Shown here piece after piece: positions 7,621 through 15,238 of a DNA stretch of 64,000 nt. Positions within the stretch are counted from its first letter, which is position 1. Each line of letters starts with the position of its first letter. Below the pieces are notes generated by a model. That model ran no database searches. It worked only from the letters and a program-made list of their open reading frames with translations, and was not told the origin of the DNA. The DNA lies in contig JAVDPD010000006.1 of the NCBI GenBank assembly GCA_031296935.1, positions 144,804-208,803 of the forward strand, read 5' to 3'. Both the position numbers and the translations under genes were made by a program. This stretch comes from Cerasicoccus maritimus. Its GTDB lineage: Bacteria > Verrucomicrobiota > Verrucomicrobiia > Opitutales > Cerasicoccaceae.

Positions 7621-7884
7621 GTTGGGGTGGGTTAAAACTCTACTAGTGTTTTATATCTAAATATCTTGATAAAAGGATGTATTGTGGTTTAGGGCCAAGA
7701 TGTCTCGCGACTGTGTCAAATTGTCTATCATTTGGCACAGTGTGTCACCGGTATTGAGTTAATTTATCTGATATTGTTTTATCGTTAGTTCTGGCTCCTA
7801 GACGCATGGGAGTGCGGGGCTTAATCAAGCTTTAGCAGTCTATGTAATCTGTCTGCCTATCGGTGCTATCCAGTATCACCGCCG

Positions 7885-7972
7885 CTGCTAAGGTTTAGCA
7901 CAGGCAGTGCTAAGTAATGACAGCGCCTGTGCTAAGTAATGACACAGGCTGTGCTAAGGCTTAGCAGCGGCG
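7885..7972. repeat. Four tandem 22-bp units (iteron-like array)
   Basis: Units begin at 7885, 7907, 7929 and 7951, exactly 22 bp apart, each starting with (C/G)TGCTAAG. The two middle units share GTGCTAAGTAATGACA; the outer two carry TTAGC in inverted orientation, so the whole array is roughly palindromic. Two-turn spacing resembles plasmid iterons or an operator array. It lies between the cyclase operon and the HU-like gene. The remaining intergenic DNA (7506-8003) shows scattered TGTGTCA motifs and no gene. Confidence 0.6.
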
Positions 7973-8003
7973 CTGCGCTGGCGCGGTCGTGGGGGCGGGG
8001 CAC

Positions 8004-8043
8004 AAAAAAAAACGGCCACGAACTGCGGGAGTTCGTGACCGTT
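8004..8043 (-). terminator. Rho-independent terminator of the HU-like gene
   Basis: A stem of about 12 bp (ACGAACT..AGTTCGT core with flanking GGTC/GGCC) is followed on the minus strand by nine T residues (A-run 8004-8012 on plus). It lies 47 bp beyond the stop at 8090. Confidence 0.88.
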
Positions 8044-8089
8044 GGTAGCGGTGGTGGTGGCTGGATGGGAGGCGGTTGCTGCGGTTGGG

Positions 8090-8791
8090 TTACGTGGTGA
8101 GGACGGCTTCCAGCTCGCCGGTGCGGAGCTGGTCAGAGCCGCGCATGCGGGCGCGGACCTCGATGCGGTAGGTTTGGCCGAGGGGCAGGTCGGGCGGGAT
8201 GCGGAAGATCAGCTCTTTGGGCAGGTTCCGCTTGATCTGGGCCAGGCGCGTTTCGGAGTTGTCGGCGGTATTGATGAAGAACAGGCCCTCGTCGGGGGAG
8301 TCGGGGTTGAACTTCAGCTTGCTGCCGACGATCGAGCCGATGTCGCCCGGCGTGATCTGTTGGTTGAGCGTGCCGCTGCCGTCGTCGATGAAGTCGAAGA
8401 CGAGTGGGGCCGGCGGCATGCCGTCGATGCGCGCGGGGTCGGACTTCTCCCGCATGGTTTTGAGCAGCCGGCGACCGGCGGAGGCGTGGAGGGAGACGCG
8501 GTGGCGCGCGGAGTCGAAGGCGTCGTTTTTGCCGTCGAAGCTGCCGGTGATGCCGGGCCAGAGCTGGACGAGCCCGCCCATGTTGACCCGGTTGCCGTCG
8601 ATGAGGAGACTTTCGACGGCGCGGATGGCTTCGGTGAGGACCGCACGGATGTCCGCCTCGGTGATGGTGGAGCCGAGCAGGATCATGCGGTCAATGACGG
8701 CTTCGAGGTCCTTGCTGCCGCTGATCTGGGTGATGGCCCGGTATTGGTTGCCCCCGTTGGTCAGGGGATTTGGGAATAGTGCGTATTTCAT
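8090..8791 (-). CDS. HU-like DNA-binding protein with C-terminal DUF4469 (Ig-like) domain
   Basis: A 233-residue protein. Residues 1-110 resemble the HU/IHF-like N-terminal domain found with DUF4469 proteins: N-P-L-T, then a helix-rich stretch, N-R-V-N-M-G-G-L-V-Q-L-W-P, and a variable beta-arm region. Residues 130-233 look like the DUF4469 Ig-like fold, with F-R-I-P-P-D-L-P-L-G-Q-T-Y-R-I-E-V-R-A-R-M near the end. The family is best known from Bacteroidetes and PVC bacteria and probably shapes DNA, but its role is not settled. Strong monocistronic terminator behind it; codon usage is GC-rich, unlike the cyclase operon next door. Confidence 0.75.
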   Translation of the reverse strand: MKYALFPNPLTNGGNQYRAITQISGSKDLEAVIDRMILLGSTITEADIRAVLTEAIRAVESLLIDGNRVNMGGLVQLWPGITGSFDGKNDAFDSARHRVSLHASAGRRLLKTMREKSDPARIDGMPPAPLVFDFIDDGSGTLNQQITPGDIGSIVGSKLKFNPDSPDEGLFFINTADNSETRLAQIKRNLPKELIFRIPPDLPLGQTYRIEVRARMRGSDQLRTGELEAVLTT

Positions 8792-9406
8792 GGATGGCGT
8801 AGTGGTAAGGTTCAGGCGGCCGAGTGGTGTTGGTCGCCTGAGGATTGGTTGTTCTTTAGTTCATTGATTATGGGTTGTTGTTTATCTTTTGGTGGTATTC
8901 GGGGCGTTTTTGCCGCGAATATGTGTTAAATAATTCACTTAAATGGCGTATTTGGCAAGCGCAAATTGCGAAAAATAAGCAGTAATAGTAAATATATAGA
9001 GTGTAGAAGGGGGCGAAGAAGGAGGCGAGGGGAATTAGCCGCGGATGAACGCGGATTGAACACGGATGCCAGCGAGGCGTGGGGTTTAACCGCAGAGAAC
9101 GCGGAGGACGCAGAGAGCGGGGAGAAGGCCAGCGAGGCGTAGGGAGTTGAACAGAAGGTAGGAAAGAGAGGGAAGCCCGCTGGGCGTGTTTTTAACAGGA
9201 AGATCGGGAAGAGCGGAAAGCCGGTGAGACGCGGGGTTTAGGCGCAGAGAGCGTGGAGGACGCGGAGAGTAGGGAGGGGTTTAAACAGAAGGCAAGCCGA
9301 CGAGGTGTGGGGAGGTTGGGGGGTGGCAATGCCAATACTATTGCAGACTTATTTGCTCCCCATGAAGTTGGGCGGCTCTGGTTAGCGCTACTTGTTGAGG
9401 TAGGGG
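8792..9406. repeat. Gene-free stretch with degenerate dispersed repeats
   Basis: No credible gene. From about 9040 to 9310 it is built of degenerate purine-rich repeats: CGCAGAGAACGCGGAGGACG-like units at 9092 and 9242, a GCGGATGAACGCGGAT unit at 9041, and an arm of the TTGAACAGAAGG family at 9148 and (degenerate) 9283. The same motifs form the arms of the inverted-repeat cassettes at 13987, 14737, 18579, 25906 and 55383. This looks like a graveyard of cassette ends without an identifiable partner arm. Confidence 0.6.
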
Positions 9407-9772
9407 TCAGCCGGTGATTTTTACGTCGCGGATGGCGCCGCACTCGGGGAGGGCGCGGATGCGCTTGAGGATCTGGCGCTCCGTAAAAAGCAGCTCCTGC
9501 TTGATTACGGAATTGGAGGCGAGGATCACGAGCTGCTTGCCGTTGACGATCTTCATCGGGCGGGCGCGGTGGGCGGTTTTTTCGCCAACGATGTCTTTCC
9601 AATTCTTGACGATGATTTCTTCCGCGGTCGGTTTGCCGATCTTGTAGCGCTCGATGATGACCTCGACGAGGCTGTCGATCGGCTTGGCTTGACGGGACAC
9701 CGAGCGACCGCGATCTTCGGGAACTCCCCGCAGATTGGCGATCAGGTTATTGACTTCTCGGTTAAAGTGCAT
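9407..9772 (-). CDS. DUF721/DciA-like protein
   Basis: A 121-residue protein of the DUF721 family: the central [16 protein letters not shown] block, a V-I-L-A-S-N-S strand and a C-terminal Q-I-L-K-R-I-R helix. DciA, the named member, helps load the replicative helicase DnaB in bacteria lacking DnaC; that role is a family-level inference here. It starts 15 bp from the divergent prmC start, so promoters for both genes must overlap each other's coding sequence or lie very close. Confidence 0.72.
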   Translation of the reverse strand: MHFNREVNNLIANLRGVPEDRGRSVSRQAKPIDSLVEVIIERYKIGKPTAEEIIVKNWKDIVGEKTAHRARPMKIVNGKQLVILASNSVIKQELLFTERQILKRIRALPECGAIRDVKITG

Positions 9773-9787
9773 CGTCGTGGCTTATCT

Positions 9788-10633
9788 ATGCAAAGCGTTC
9801 TGGAAATCCTGCAAAAAACGACCGCCTTTTTCGAACAAAAAGACGTGCCGGAGGCCAGATTGCAGGCTGAGCGGCTCATGGCGCACGTTCTGGAGTGCTC
9901 GCGCCTCGACCTGTATTTGCAGTTTGAGCGCCCGCTGACGGACGAAGTGCTCGACAAGCTGCGCCCGCTGGTGGGCCGCCGCGCCCGTCGCGAACCACTG
10001 CAATACATCTTGGGCGAAACGGAATTTCTCGACGTGAAGCTCAAGTGCGACGCCCGCGCATTGATCCCCCGCCAAGAAACGGAGGAACTGGCGGATTTGC
10101 TTGTGCAGAATTTTGGCAAAACGCCGCCGGCGAGCGTGCTTGATCTCGGCACGGGGACAGGAGCGCTGGCGTTGTCCCTGGCTCAAGCCTGGCCGGATGC
10201 AGCCGTGATAGCGGTGGACTTGAGCGCCGATGCGTTGGCGTTGGCCCAAGAAAACGCCGAGGCCAATGGGCTCTCGGCGCGCGTGCAATTCGTGCAGGGC
10301 AGTTGGTTTACTGGCGTGAACGGACGGTTCGATCTAATCGTTAGCAATCCGCCATACCTGACGGAAGAGGAGATGACTACGGCGGAGCCGGAGGTCGTCA
10401 AATTTGAGCCGACGGGCGCCTTGGTTTCAGGCGCTGACGGGCTGGATGATTTGCGGAAGATCTTTGCGGAGGCCCCGAAGTTTTTGAACCCGGGTGGCAT
10501 GCTGGCGGTTGAGACAGGTATTGCGCAGCATGAAATTTTGGCGGATTTGGCGAATCAGGTAGGTTTTGCCCGGGTTGAATCAATTAAGGACCTCGATGGG
10601 CGTCCGCGCTTTGTGTGGTCTACACTAGCGTAG
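9788..10633 (+). CDS. prmC: Release factor glutamine methyltransferase
   Basis: A 281-residue protein, the usual HemK/PrmC length. It has the N-terminal helical release-factor-binding domain, the [11 protein letters not shown] segment, SAM motif V-L-D-L-G-T-G-T-G (about residues 117-125) and the diagnostic N-P-P-Y catalytic motif (S-N-P-P-Y-L). It N5-methylates the glutamine of the GGQ motif in RF1/RF2. An open frame extends 73 codons upstream but overlaps the divergent DUF721 gene, so the ATG at 9788 is taken as start. Confidence 0.93.
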   Translation: MQSVLEILQKTTAFFEQKDVPEARLQAERLMAHVLECSRLDLYLQFERPLTDEVLDKLRPLVGRRARREPLQYILGETEFLDVKLKCDARALIPRQETEELADLLVQNFGKTPPASVLDLGTGTGALALSLAQAWPDAAVIAVDLSADALALAQENAEANGLSARVQFVQGSWFTGVNGRFDLIVSNPPYLTEEEMTTAEPEVVKFEPTGALVSGADGLDDLRKIFAEAPKFLNPGGMLAVETGIAQHEILADLANQVGFARVESIKDLDGRPRFVWSTLA

Positions 10634-10846
10634 CCAGATCTGGCGCGTGCGCGGGTTGCCGGAAGAGGCAAAATCCAGCTCTTCTTCGGCGAGCACATCA
10701 TCGAGCTCGGTAGCGGTGAAATCGTAGCCGTCTTTGTTGGCTTCGGTCACGAATTCAGCCTTCGTTTCGATGACGTTGTATTTGTGGCGGAGGTTTTTAT
10801 CTGAGCCACCTGCAAACAGCAGTTTTTCGACGTTCTCCTTGGACAT
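10625..10846 (-). CDS. Nif11-like domain small protein
   Basis: A 73-residue protein resembling the Nif11 leader-peptide family: short N-terminal helix, L-R-H-K-Y-N-V, then [17 protein letters not shown], the family hallmark. In some bacteria such domains are leaders of ribosomally made modified peptides. Here there is no Gly-Gly cleavage site, and the short tail has a single S-S-G-N-P. Its end overlaps the prmC end by nine bases on the opposite strand. A methyltransferase gene lies 220 bp away, divergently. A stand-alone Nif11 protein of unknown role is as likely as a peptide precursor. Confidence 0.68.
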   Translation of the reverse strand: MSKENVEKLLFAGGSDKNLRHKYNVIETKAEFVTEANKDGYDFTATELDDVLAEEELDFASSGNPRTRQIWLR

Positions 10847-11068
10847 GATGATCTAATTTATGACGTTGATAGGTAGGAATTCGAACCGCCGAATTCCGTG
10901 TGCCGTGTGCAGCATACGCGGTGCCCGGGCAGGTGATTGGCTGATTTTTGCTGCGAGTATGGCAGGGCGTAATGCGCGCCATTAGCCGCAGTTTGAAATC
11001 TTGCTTAGATTTGGGCGGCGAGGGCGGTTCGCGCTTGCTCCATGCTATTTCTCTGACTGATTAGACTT

Positions 11069-12082
11069 ATGCTAAACGCTGATCAGCCATCTCCCGATAA
11101 AATGTTCGATATGCTGCTGGCGCCTCTGGTTTGCCAGGCCATTGGCGCGATGGCGCGCTTGGGGATTGCGGACCTTTATGCGAATCAGCCGTTGAGCACG
11201 GGCTTCATCGCGGAGTCGGTCGGCGCCAACGAAGGGCATTTGCGGCGCATCCTGCGCTTGTTGGCGGAGCATGGTTTGCTGGCCGCAGAGCCGGGTGACG
11301 CCTGGACGCTGACCGCGACTGGCGCCTTGCTCAAAAGCGATGTCCCCGGCTCGATGCGCCACATGGCGATTCTGCAAACGGATGATGCGCATTGGAAAAC
11401 TGTTGGCCGGATGACCCAGTGCGTGCGCTCGGGCGAACCGCAGGACGTGGCGGCGCTTGGTTCGTCGGTCTGGGAATTCTACCAAAAACATCCCGAAGAC
11501 GCCGACAGCTTTAGCAAGGCGATGGCGAATGTTTCGGCGATGGCCATTGATCACGTGTTGGCGAATTACGACTTTTCCGGCAAGCGCACGATAGTGGATG
11601 TCGGCGGCGCCTACGGGGCAATGTTGGCAGCGGTGCTCCGGCAAAATCCGGCGGCGAGCGGCGTCTTGTTTGACCAACCGCACGTGCTGGAAGGGGCGGA
11701 TCAGATCCTGGGCGATGTCAGTCCGCGGGTAACGAAAGCGCCGGGAAGCTTCTTCACGGACGAGATTCCGGCGGGGGATCTCTACATCCTCAAGCACATC
11801 CTCCATGACTGGAACGACGCGCAATGCCTGAAGATTCTTCAAACTGTTCGGCGCTCAATGAAGCCGGGCGCGAAGCTGCTCGTCGTGGAATTCAATGTGC
11901 CGGAGGAGGGCGCGACCGGCCCGGTGCTGCGGCTGGATTTGCTGATGATGGTCGTGCTCGATGGCAAGGAGCGCACGAGCGGCCAATTGGCGGAGTTGTT
12001 TGCTCAGGCCGGCCTGAAGCACACGCGGACCATACCCACGGAAAGCCCGTTTGCTCTGGTCGAGGCTGAGGCGGTTTTCTAA
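11069..12082 (+). CDS. SAM-dependent O-methyltransferase (family 2, plant OMT-like)
   Basis: A 337-residue protein with an N-terminal winged-helix dimerisation domain (residues 15-100) and a C-terminal Rossmann methyltransferase domain: I-V-D-V-G-G-A-Y-G SAM loop at about 172-180, and L-K-H-I-L-H-D-W-N-D containing the catalytic His. Relatives methylate hydroxyl groups of small aromatic compounds; the substrate here is unknown. It stands alone between the divergent Nif11-like gene and rpmI. The 220 bp upstream hold only a small hairpin (10876-10898 region) and no gene. Confidence 0.85.
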   Translation: MLNADQPSPDKMFDMLLAPLVCQAIGAMARLGIADLYANQPLSTGFIAESVGANEGHLRRILRLLAEHGLLAAEPGDAWTLTATGALLKSDVPGSMRHMAILQTDDAHWKTVGRMTQCVRSGEPQDVAALGSSVWEFYQKHPEDADSFSKAMANVSAMAIDHVLANYDFSGKRTIVDVGGAYGAMLAAVLRQNPAASGVLFDQPHVLEGADQILGDVSPRVTKAPGSFFTDEIPAGDLYILKHILHDWNDAQCLKILQTVRRSMKPGAKLLVVEFNVPEEGATGPVLRLDLLMMVVLDGKERTSGQLAELFAQAGLKHTRTIPTESPFALVEAEAVF

Positions 12083-12169
12083 AGACGTCACATCTTCACA
12101 TTCGGGACGAAAAAAACCTTGCCAAACAGCGGAAAACTCGGTGTTTTCTTCGGCTTTTCCACAATTCTT

Positions 12170-12364
12170 ATGTCACAGAAAACACGCAAAGCAATTGCCA
12201 AGCGCATCAAGGTTACCGGCACAGGCAAGGTTCGCCGTTGGAAGGCAAACCACCGCCACCTGCTGCGTAACAAGACGCAAAAGACAAAGCGCGCTATGCG
12301 TCAGGACCATGGTCTCGGTGAGGGTCAAGCCCGCCAGATGCTCAATGGTGTCCCGCACGCGTAA
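12170..12364 (+). CDS. rpmI: 50S ribosomal protein L35
   Basis: A 64-residue basic protein starting M-S-Q-K-T-R-K-A-I-A-K-R, with the T-G-T-G-K-V-R-R motif, H-R-H-L-L-R-N-K-T and the terminal A-R-Q-M-L, all typical of bL35. It lies 82 bp upstream of rplT, its usual partner. infC, often first in this operon, is not present here. The start at 12170 is chosen because the 17 upstream in-frame codons have no L35 similarity. Confidence 0.96.
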   Translation: MSQKTRKAIAKRIKVTGTGKVRRWKANHRHLLRNKTQKTKRAMRQDHGLGEGQARQMLNGVPHA

Positions 12365-12446
12365 CCCAAAATAAATAATCCGGGCGCGTTCGAGGTGACA
12401 ACACTAGGCGACCTCGCCGCCCACGAAACTAAGGAAATTACACAAC

Positions 12447-12824
12447 ATGCCACGAGCAACCAATGCACCCGCCACCCGCGCCCGCCGTAAGCGTAAGCTG
12501 AAGCAGGCCAAGGGATACTTCGGCAATAAGTCGCGTCTCTACCGTTACGCGAAGGACGCTGTATCGCGCTCCGGTAAGTTCGCTTACCGCGACCGTCGCA
12601 AAAAGAAGTCCGAGTTCCGTCAACTCTGGATCGTTCGCATCAACGCTGCCTGCCGTCCGATGGACATCTCCTACAGCCGCCTCATGGAAGGCCTCAAGGC
12701 TGCTGAGATCGGTCTCGACCGCAAGGCGATCAGCGAAATGGCGATCCACGACGAAGCCGCGTTTGCTTCTCTCGTCGAAAAGGCTAAGGCCGCTCTTGCG
12801 GACAAGGCTTCCAAGGCTGAGTAA
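12447..12824 (+). CDS. rplT: 50S ribosomal protein L20
   Basis: A 125-residue protein with the full bL20 pattern: M-P-R-A-T-N start, [31 protein letters not shown] and the Y-S-R-L-M-E-G-L segment. bL20 nucleates 50S assembly and in some bacteria represses this operon; no clear leader mimic is visible in the 82-bp gap to rpmI. A terminator follows, separating it from pheS. Confidence 0.97.
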   Translation: MPRATNAPATRARRKRKLKQAKGYFGNKSRLYRYAKDAVSRSGKFAYRDRRKKKSEFRQLWIVRINAACRPMDISYSRLMEGLKAAEIGLDRKAISEMAIHDEAAFASLVEKAKAALADKASKAE

Positions 12825-12870
12825 AGAAACACACCAAGGCAGGCCTGTCCCTGCTTGACGAATTTACGGA

Positions 12871-12897
12871 GGCGGCCAACGATGGCCGCCTTTTTTA
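12871..12897 (+). terminator. Rho-independent terminator between rplT and pheS
   Basis: GGCGGCC and GGCCGCC form a 7-bp GC stem (loop AACGAT) followed by six T residues. It closes the rpmI-rplT unit and shows that pheS must start after it. Confidence 0.88.
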
Positions 12898-12932
12898 TTG
12901 CAGCGAAACTTGCGACAACCGCAAACCCCCTC

Positions 12933-13973
12933 ATGAAGGAACAACTCCAGGCAATTCTCTCTGAAGTCGAAAGCGCTATTCCGGGCATCGTCAAACGACC
13001 GGATTTCGAGGCGTTTAAGGCCACTATTTCAGGTCCCAAAGGCAAGCTGACGGACATTCTTAAAGGCATGAAAGACGTGCCCAAGGAAGAACGTCCCGCG
13101 ATGGGCAAGGTCATCAACGAGTACAAGGTGCAGATCGAGGCCCTCTACACGCAGGCCCTCGAAAAGCTGGAAGAGCTCGAGCTCGCCGCCCGCATCGGCC
13201 CAGCCATCGATCCCACGCTGCCCAGCCCGGATCCGGAAGCCGGCCTCTTGCATCCGCTCACGCAGACCCGCCGCCTGATGGACGACGTGTTCCGCAAGAT
13301 CGGCTTCACCGTCGCCGAAGGCCCGGAAGTCGAGACCGAGTGGTTCTGCTTCGATGCGCTCAATACGCCCGAAGATCACCCGGCCCGCGACGAGCAGGAC
13401 ACACTCTTCATGCCCGAAGACGCCAAGCTCAGCAACGTCTCCAAGAAGGGCGACGAGCGCTACATCCTGCGATCGCACACTTCCACGGTGCAGATCCGCA
13501 CGATGCTCGCCGAGAAGCCGCCGCTGCGCATTATCTCGCCCGGCCGCGTATTCCGCCGCGATACCACCGACGCAACTCACAGCGCCAATTTTCACCAGTG
13601 CGAAGGCCTCTACATCGACCGCGAGGTGACGATCAAGGACCTCAAGGCCGTGCTCGATTACTTCGTTGCCGAGATCTTCGGCAAGGGCTCCAAGGTCCGC
13701 CTGCGTCCGAGCTTTTTCCCGTTCACCGAGCCGAGCTTTGAGCTCGATATGATGACGCCGAACCTCGGCAAGCTTTCGAACCAGTGGATCGAGCTTGGCG
13801 GCTGTGGCATGGTCGACCCGAAGGTTTTCGAAAACGTCGGCATCAACCCGAACAAGTGGACCGGCTTTGCCTTCGGCATGGGCGTGGAGCGCATCGCGAT
13901 GATCATCCACGGCATCGACGACATCCGCCATTTCTACAACAACGACCTCCGCTTCCTGCGTCAGTTCGCGTAA
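12933..13973 (+). CDS. pheS: Phenylalanyl-tRNA synthetase alpha subunit
   Basis: A 346-residue protein with the N-terminal coiled-coil arm (residues 1-85) and the class II catalytic core: S-H-T-S-T-V-Q-I-R-T-M, R-V-F-R-R-D-T-T-D-A-T-H (motif 2) and G-F-A-F-G-M-G-V-E-R-I (motif 3). It charges tRNA-Phe as an alpha2-beta2 enzyme with PheT. The open frame begins at 12855, but those 26 codons run through the terminator, so ATG 12933 is used. pheT is normally next; here it is 1.27 kb away, separated by two inverted-repeat cassettes and two unrelated genes. Confidence 0.95.
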   Translation: MKEQLQAILSEVESAIPGIVKRPDFEAFKATISGPKGKLTDILKGMKDVPKEERPAMGKVINEYKVQIEALYTQALEKLEELELAARIGPAIDPTLPSPDPEAGLLHPLTQTRRLMDDVFRKIGFTVAEGPEVETEWFCFDALNTPEDHPARDEQDTLFMPEDAKLSNVSKKGDERYILRSHTSTVQIRTMLAEKPPLRIISPGRVFRRDTTDATHSANFHQCEGLYIDREVTIKDLKAVLDYFVAEIFGKGSKVRLRPSFFPFTEPSFELDMMTPNLGKLSNQWIELGGCGMVDPKVFENVGINPNKWTGFAFGMGVERIAMIIHGIDDIRHFYNNDLRFLRQFA

Positions 13974-13986
13974 CCCAAACGCTTTA

Positions 13987-14112
13987 TTGAACAGAAGGTA
14001 GCAAAGAGAGCAAAGCCATGCATCCGTCATTCATGAAAGCTTTTCGATGGAGTGACTTGGTCGGTTTCAAACTTTTGGACCTCTTTGCTTCCTTTGCTGC
14101 CTTCTGTTCAAA
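13987..14112. repeat. Inverted-repeat cassette B (empty)
   Basis: Left arm (13987-14015) starts TTGAACAGAAGGTAGCAAAG; right arm (14081-14112) is its near-perfect inverse. Just inside the left arm it shares CCATGCATCCG with cassette C (14737-15203), which carries a GxxExxY gene beginning with that ATG. Copy B therefore looks like the same cassette with the gene deleted, leaving about 65 bp of filler. The right arm ends 21 bp before the SGNH hydrolase start. Confidence 0.8.
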
Positions 14113-14133
14113 CTCTTTTTGCCTTTAAGAAAA

Positions 14134-14733
14134 ATGTCTGACTTGCCTAAAGTTCTGATTATCGGTGATTCCATTTCGATAGGCTACACGCCTTTCGTTG
14201 AGCAAGCCTTCGAAGGTCGCGCCATCATTGAGCGCAACGAGGGCAACGCCAGTTCGACGGAGGTTGGCTTGGAGAAGCTGGACCAATGGCTCGGGGACAC
14301 CCAATGGGACGTCATCCACTTTAACTGGGGCCTCCACGACATGAAATACATCAACGCCGATCGCGAAATGGTAGGCGTGTCCGATGGTCGCCAGTGGGTT
14401 AAGGTCGAACGCTATGCCGACAATCTCTTCAAGCTCGTGACGCGCTTGAAGAAGACCGGCGCACAGCTGATTTTCGCCACGACCACACCGGTGCCGATTG
14501 GCGTCAATGGCCGCGTGCCCGGCGACCACGTGCGCTACAACGAAGCCGCGCTAGCCGTTATGATGGGCGGCGGTGTGCGCGTCAATGACCTGTGCGCCCA
14601 CATCGAGGACGACCGCCGCGCCAAGGGCGGCAAGGTGGCCGATGTCCACTACACGGGCGAGGGCTACGAATACCTCAGCCGCGCCGTCATTCACCACATT
14701 AAGAACGCGCTTCACGACGTTCCAGCCCGCTAA
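14134..14733 (+). CDS. SGNH/GDSL-type hydrolase
   Basis: A 199-residue protein with block I I-I-G-D-S-I-S (nucleophile Ser), block III-like H-F-N-W-G-L-H-D and the C-terminal D-V-H-Y-T block V with catalytic Asp and His. The family includes esterases, lipases and acyl-sugar deacetylases; the substrate is unknown. No signal peptide is seen, so it is probably cytoplasmic. The ATG at 14134 is used; an upstream TTG in frame lies next to the cassette arm. It sits between inverted-repeat cassettes B and C in the pheS-pheT interval. Confidence 0.83.
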   Translation: MSDLPKVLIIGDSISIGYTPFVEQAFEGRAIIERNEGNASSTEVGLEKLDQWLGDTQWDVIHFNWGLHDMKYINADREMVGVSDGRQWVKVERYADNLFKLVTRLKKTGAQLIFATTTPVPIGVNGRVPGDHVRYNEAALAVMMGGGVRVNDLCAHIEDDRRAKGGKVADVHYTGEGYEYLSRAVIHHIKNALHDVPAR

Positions 14734-14736
14734 TTT

Positions 14737-15203
14737 TTGAGCAGAAGGCAGCAAAGAGAGCAAAGGCCATGCATCCGAAGTATCAAAGGGCGAATCAATT
14801 AAGCAAGGAAGCCATTGGCGCGGGCATTGAAGTGCATCGCGACAAGGGGCCAGGTTTGATCGAGTCCATTTATGAAAAATGCTATGGCCATGAACTTACG
14901 TTGCGGAGAATTCGTTGGGACTCTCAGCAGCAGGTTCAAATTTCCTATAAAGACCTCACCTTTGAAGAGCCTTTGCGCTACGACGTTTTAATCGAAAACT
15001 GCCTCCTGATTGAATTAAAAGCCGTCGAAAAAATTCTCCCTATTCACAAAGCCCAACTCATGAGCTACATGAAGTTATTGGATGTTCCTTTGGGCCTGAT
15101 CATGAATTTTAACTCAGTTAAGCTCACCGATGACATCCATCGTATGTTGCTGCCTGGCTCAGCAGATTGATGGCCTTTGCTCTCTTTGCTACCTTCTGTT
15201 CAA
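14737..15203. mobile_element. Inverted-repeat cassette C carrying a GxxExxY gene
   Basis: Left arm from 14737 (TTGAGCAGAAGGCAGCAAAG, then AGAGCAAAGGCC) and right arm ending 15203 (GGCCTTTGCTCTCTTTGCTA, then CCTTCTGTTCAA) are inverted copies of about 33 nt. They bracket exactly one gene. The same arms occur empty at 13987, 18579 and 25906. There is no transposase inside, so any mobility would need an outside enzyme. Confidence 0.75.
14769..15170 (+). CDS. GxxExxY protein
   Basis: A 133-residue protein with the defining G-L-I-E-S-I-Y motif (about residues 29-35) after an L-S-K-E-A-I-G-A-G-I-E-V-H segment. Further on, Y-D-V-L-I-E-N-C-L-L-I-E-L-K-A resembles the core of a PD-(D/E)xK nuclease fold (D...E-x-K). 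The family is small, of unknown function, and tends to be multicopy in environmental genomes. The ATG lies immediately inside the left arm of cassette C and the stop one base before the right arm begins, so the gene and the repeat form a unit. Confidence 0.88.
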   Translation: MHPKYQRANQLSKEAIGAGIEVHRDKGPGLIESIYEKCYGHELTLRRIRWDSQQQVQISYKDLTFEEPLRYDVLIENCLLIELKAVEKILPIHKAQLMSYMKLLDVPLGLIMNFNSVKLTDDIHRMLLPGSAD

Positions 15204-15238
15204 TAACACGCCTGCCTCACGCACCTAATTAATTTCCC

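Noticed and set aside
7885-7972. CRISPR array
   Set aside because: 22-bp units are contiguous without spacers, only four in number, and no cas genes are present.
10870-10960. Possible tRNA on the minus strand (GGTTCGAATTCC looks like a T-arm)
   Set aside because: No acceptor stem, D-arm or anticodon arm can be folded around it; it is a simple GGAATTCG hairpin.
10625-12082. RiPP biosynthetic cluster
   Set aside because: No cyclodehydratase, LanM, radical SAM or transporter nearby; kept only as a low-grade observation.
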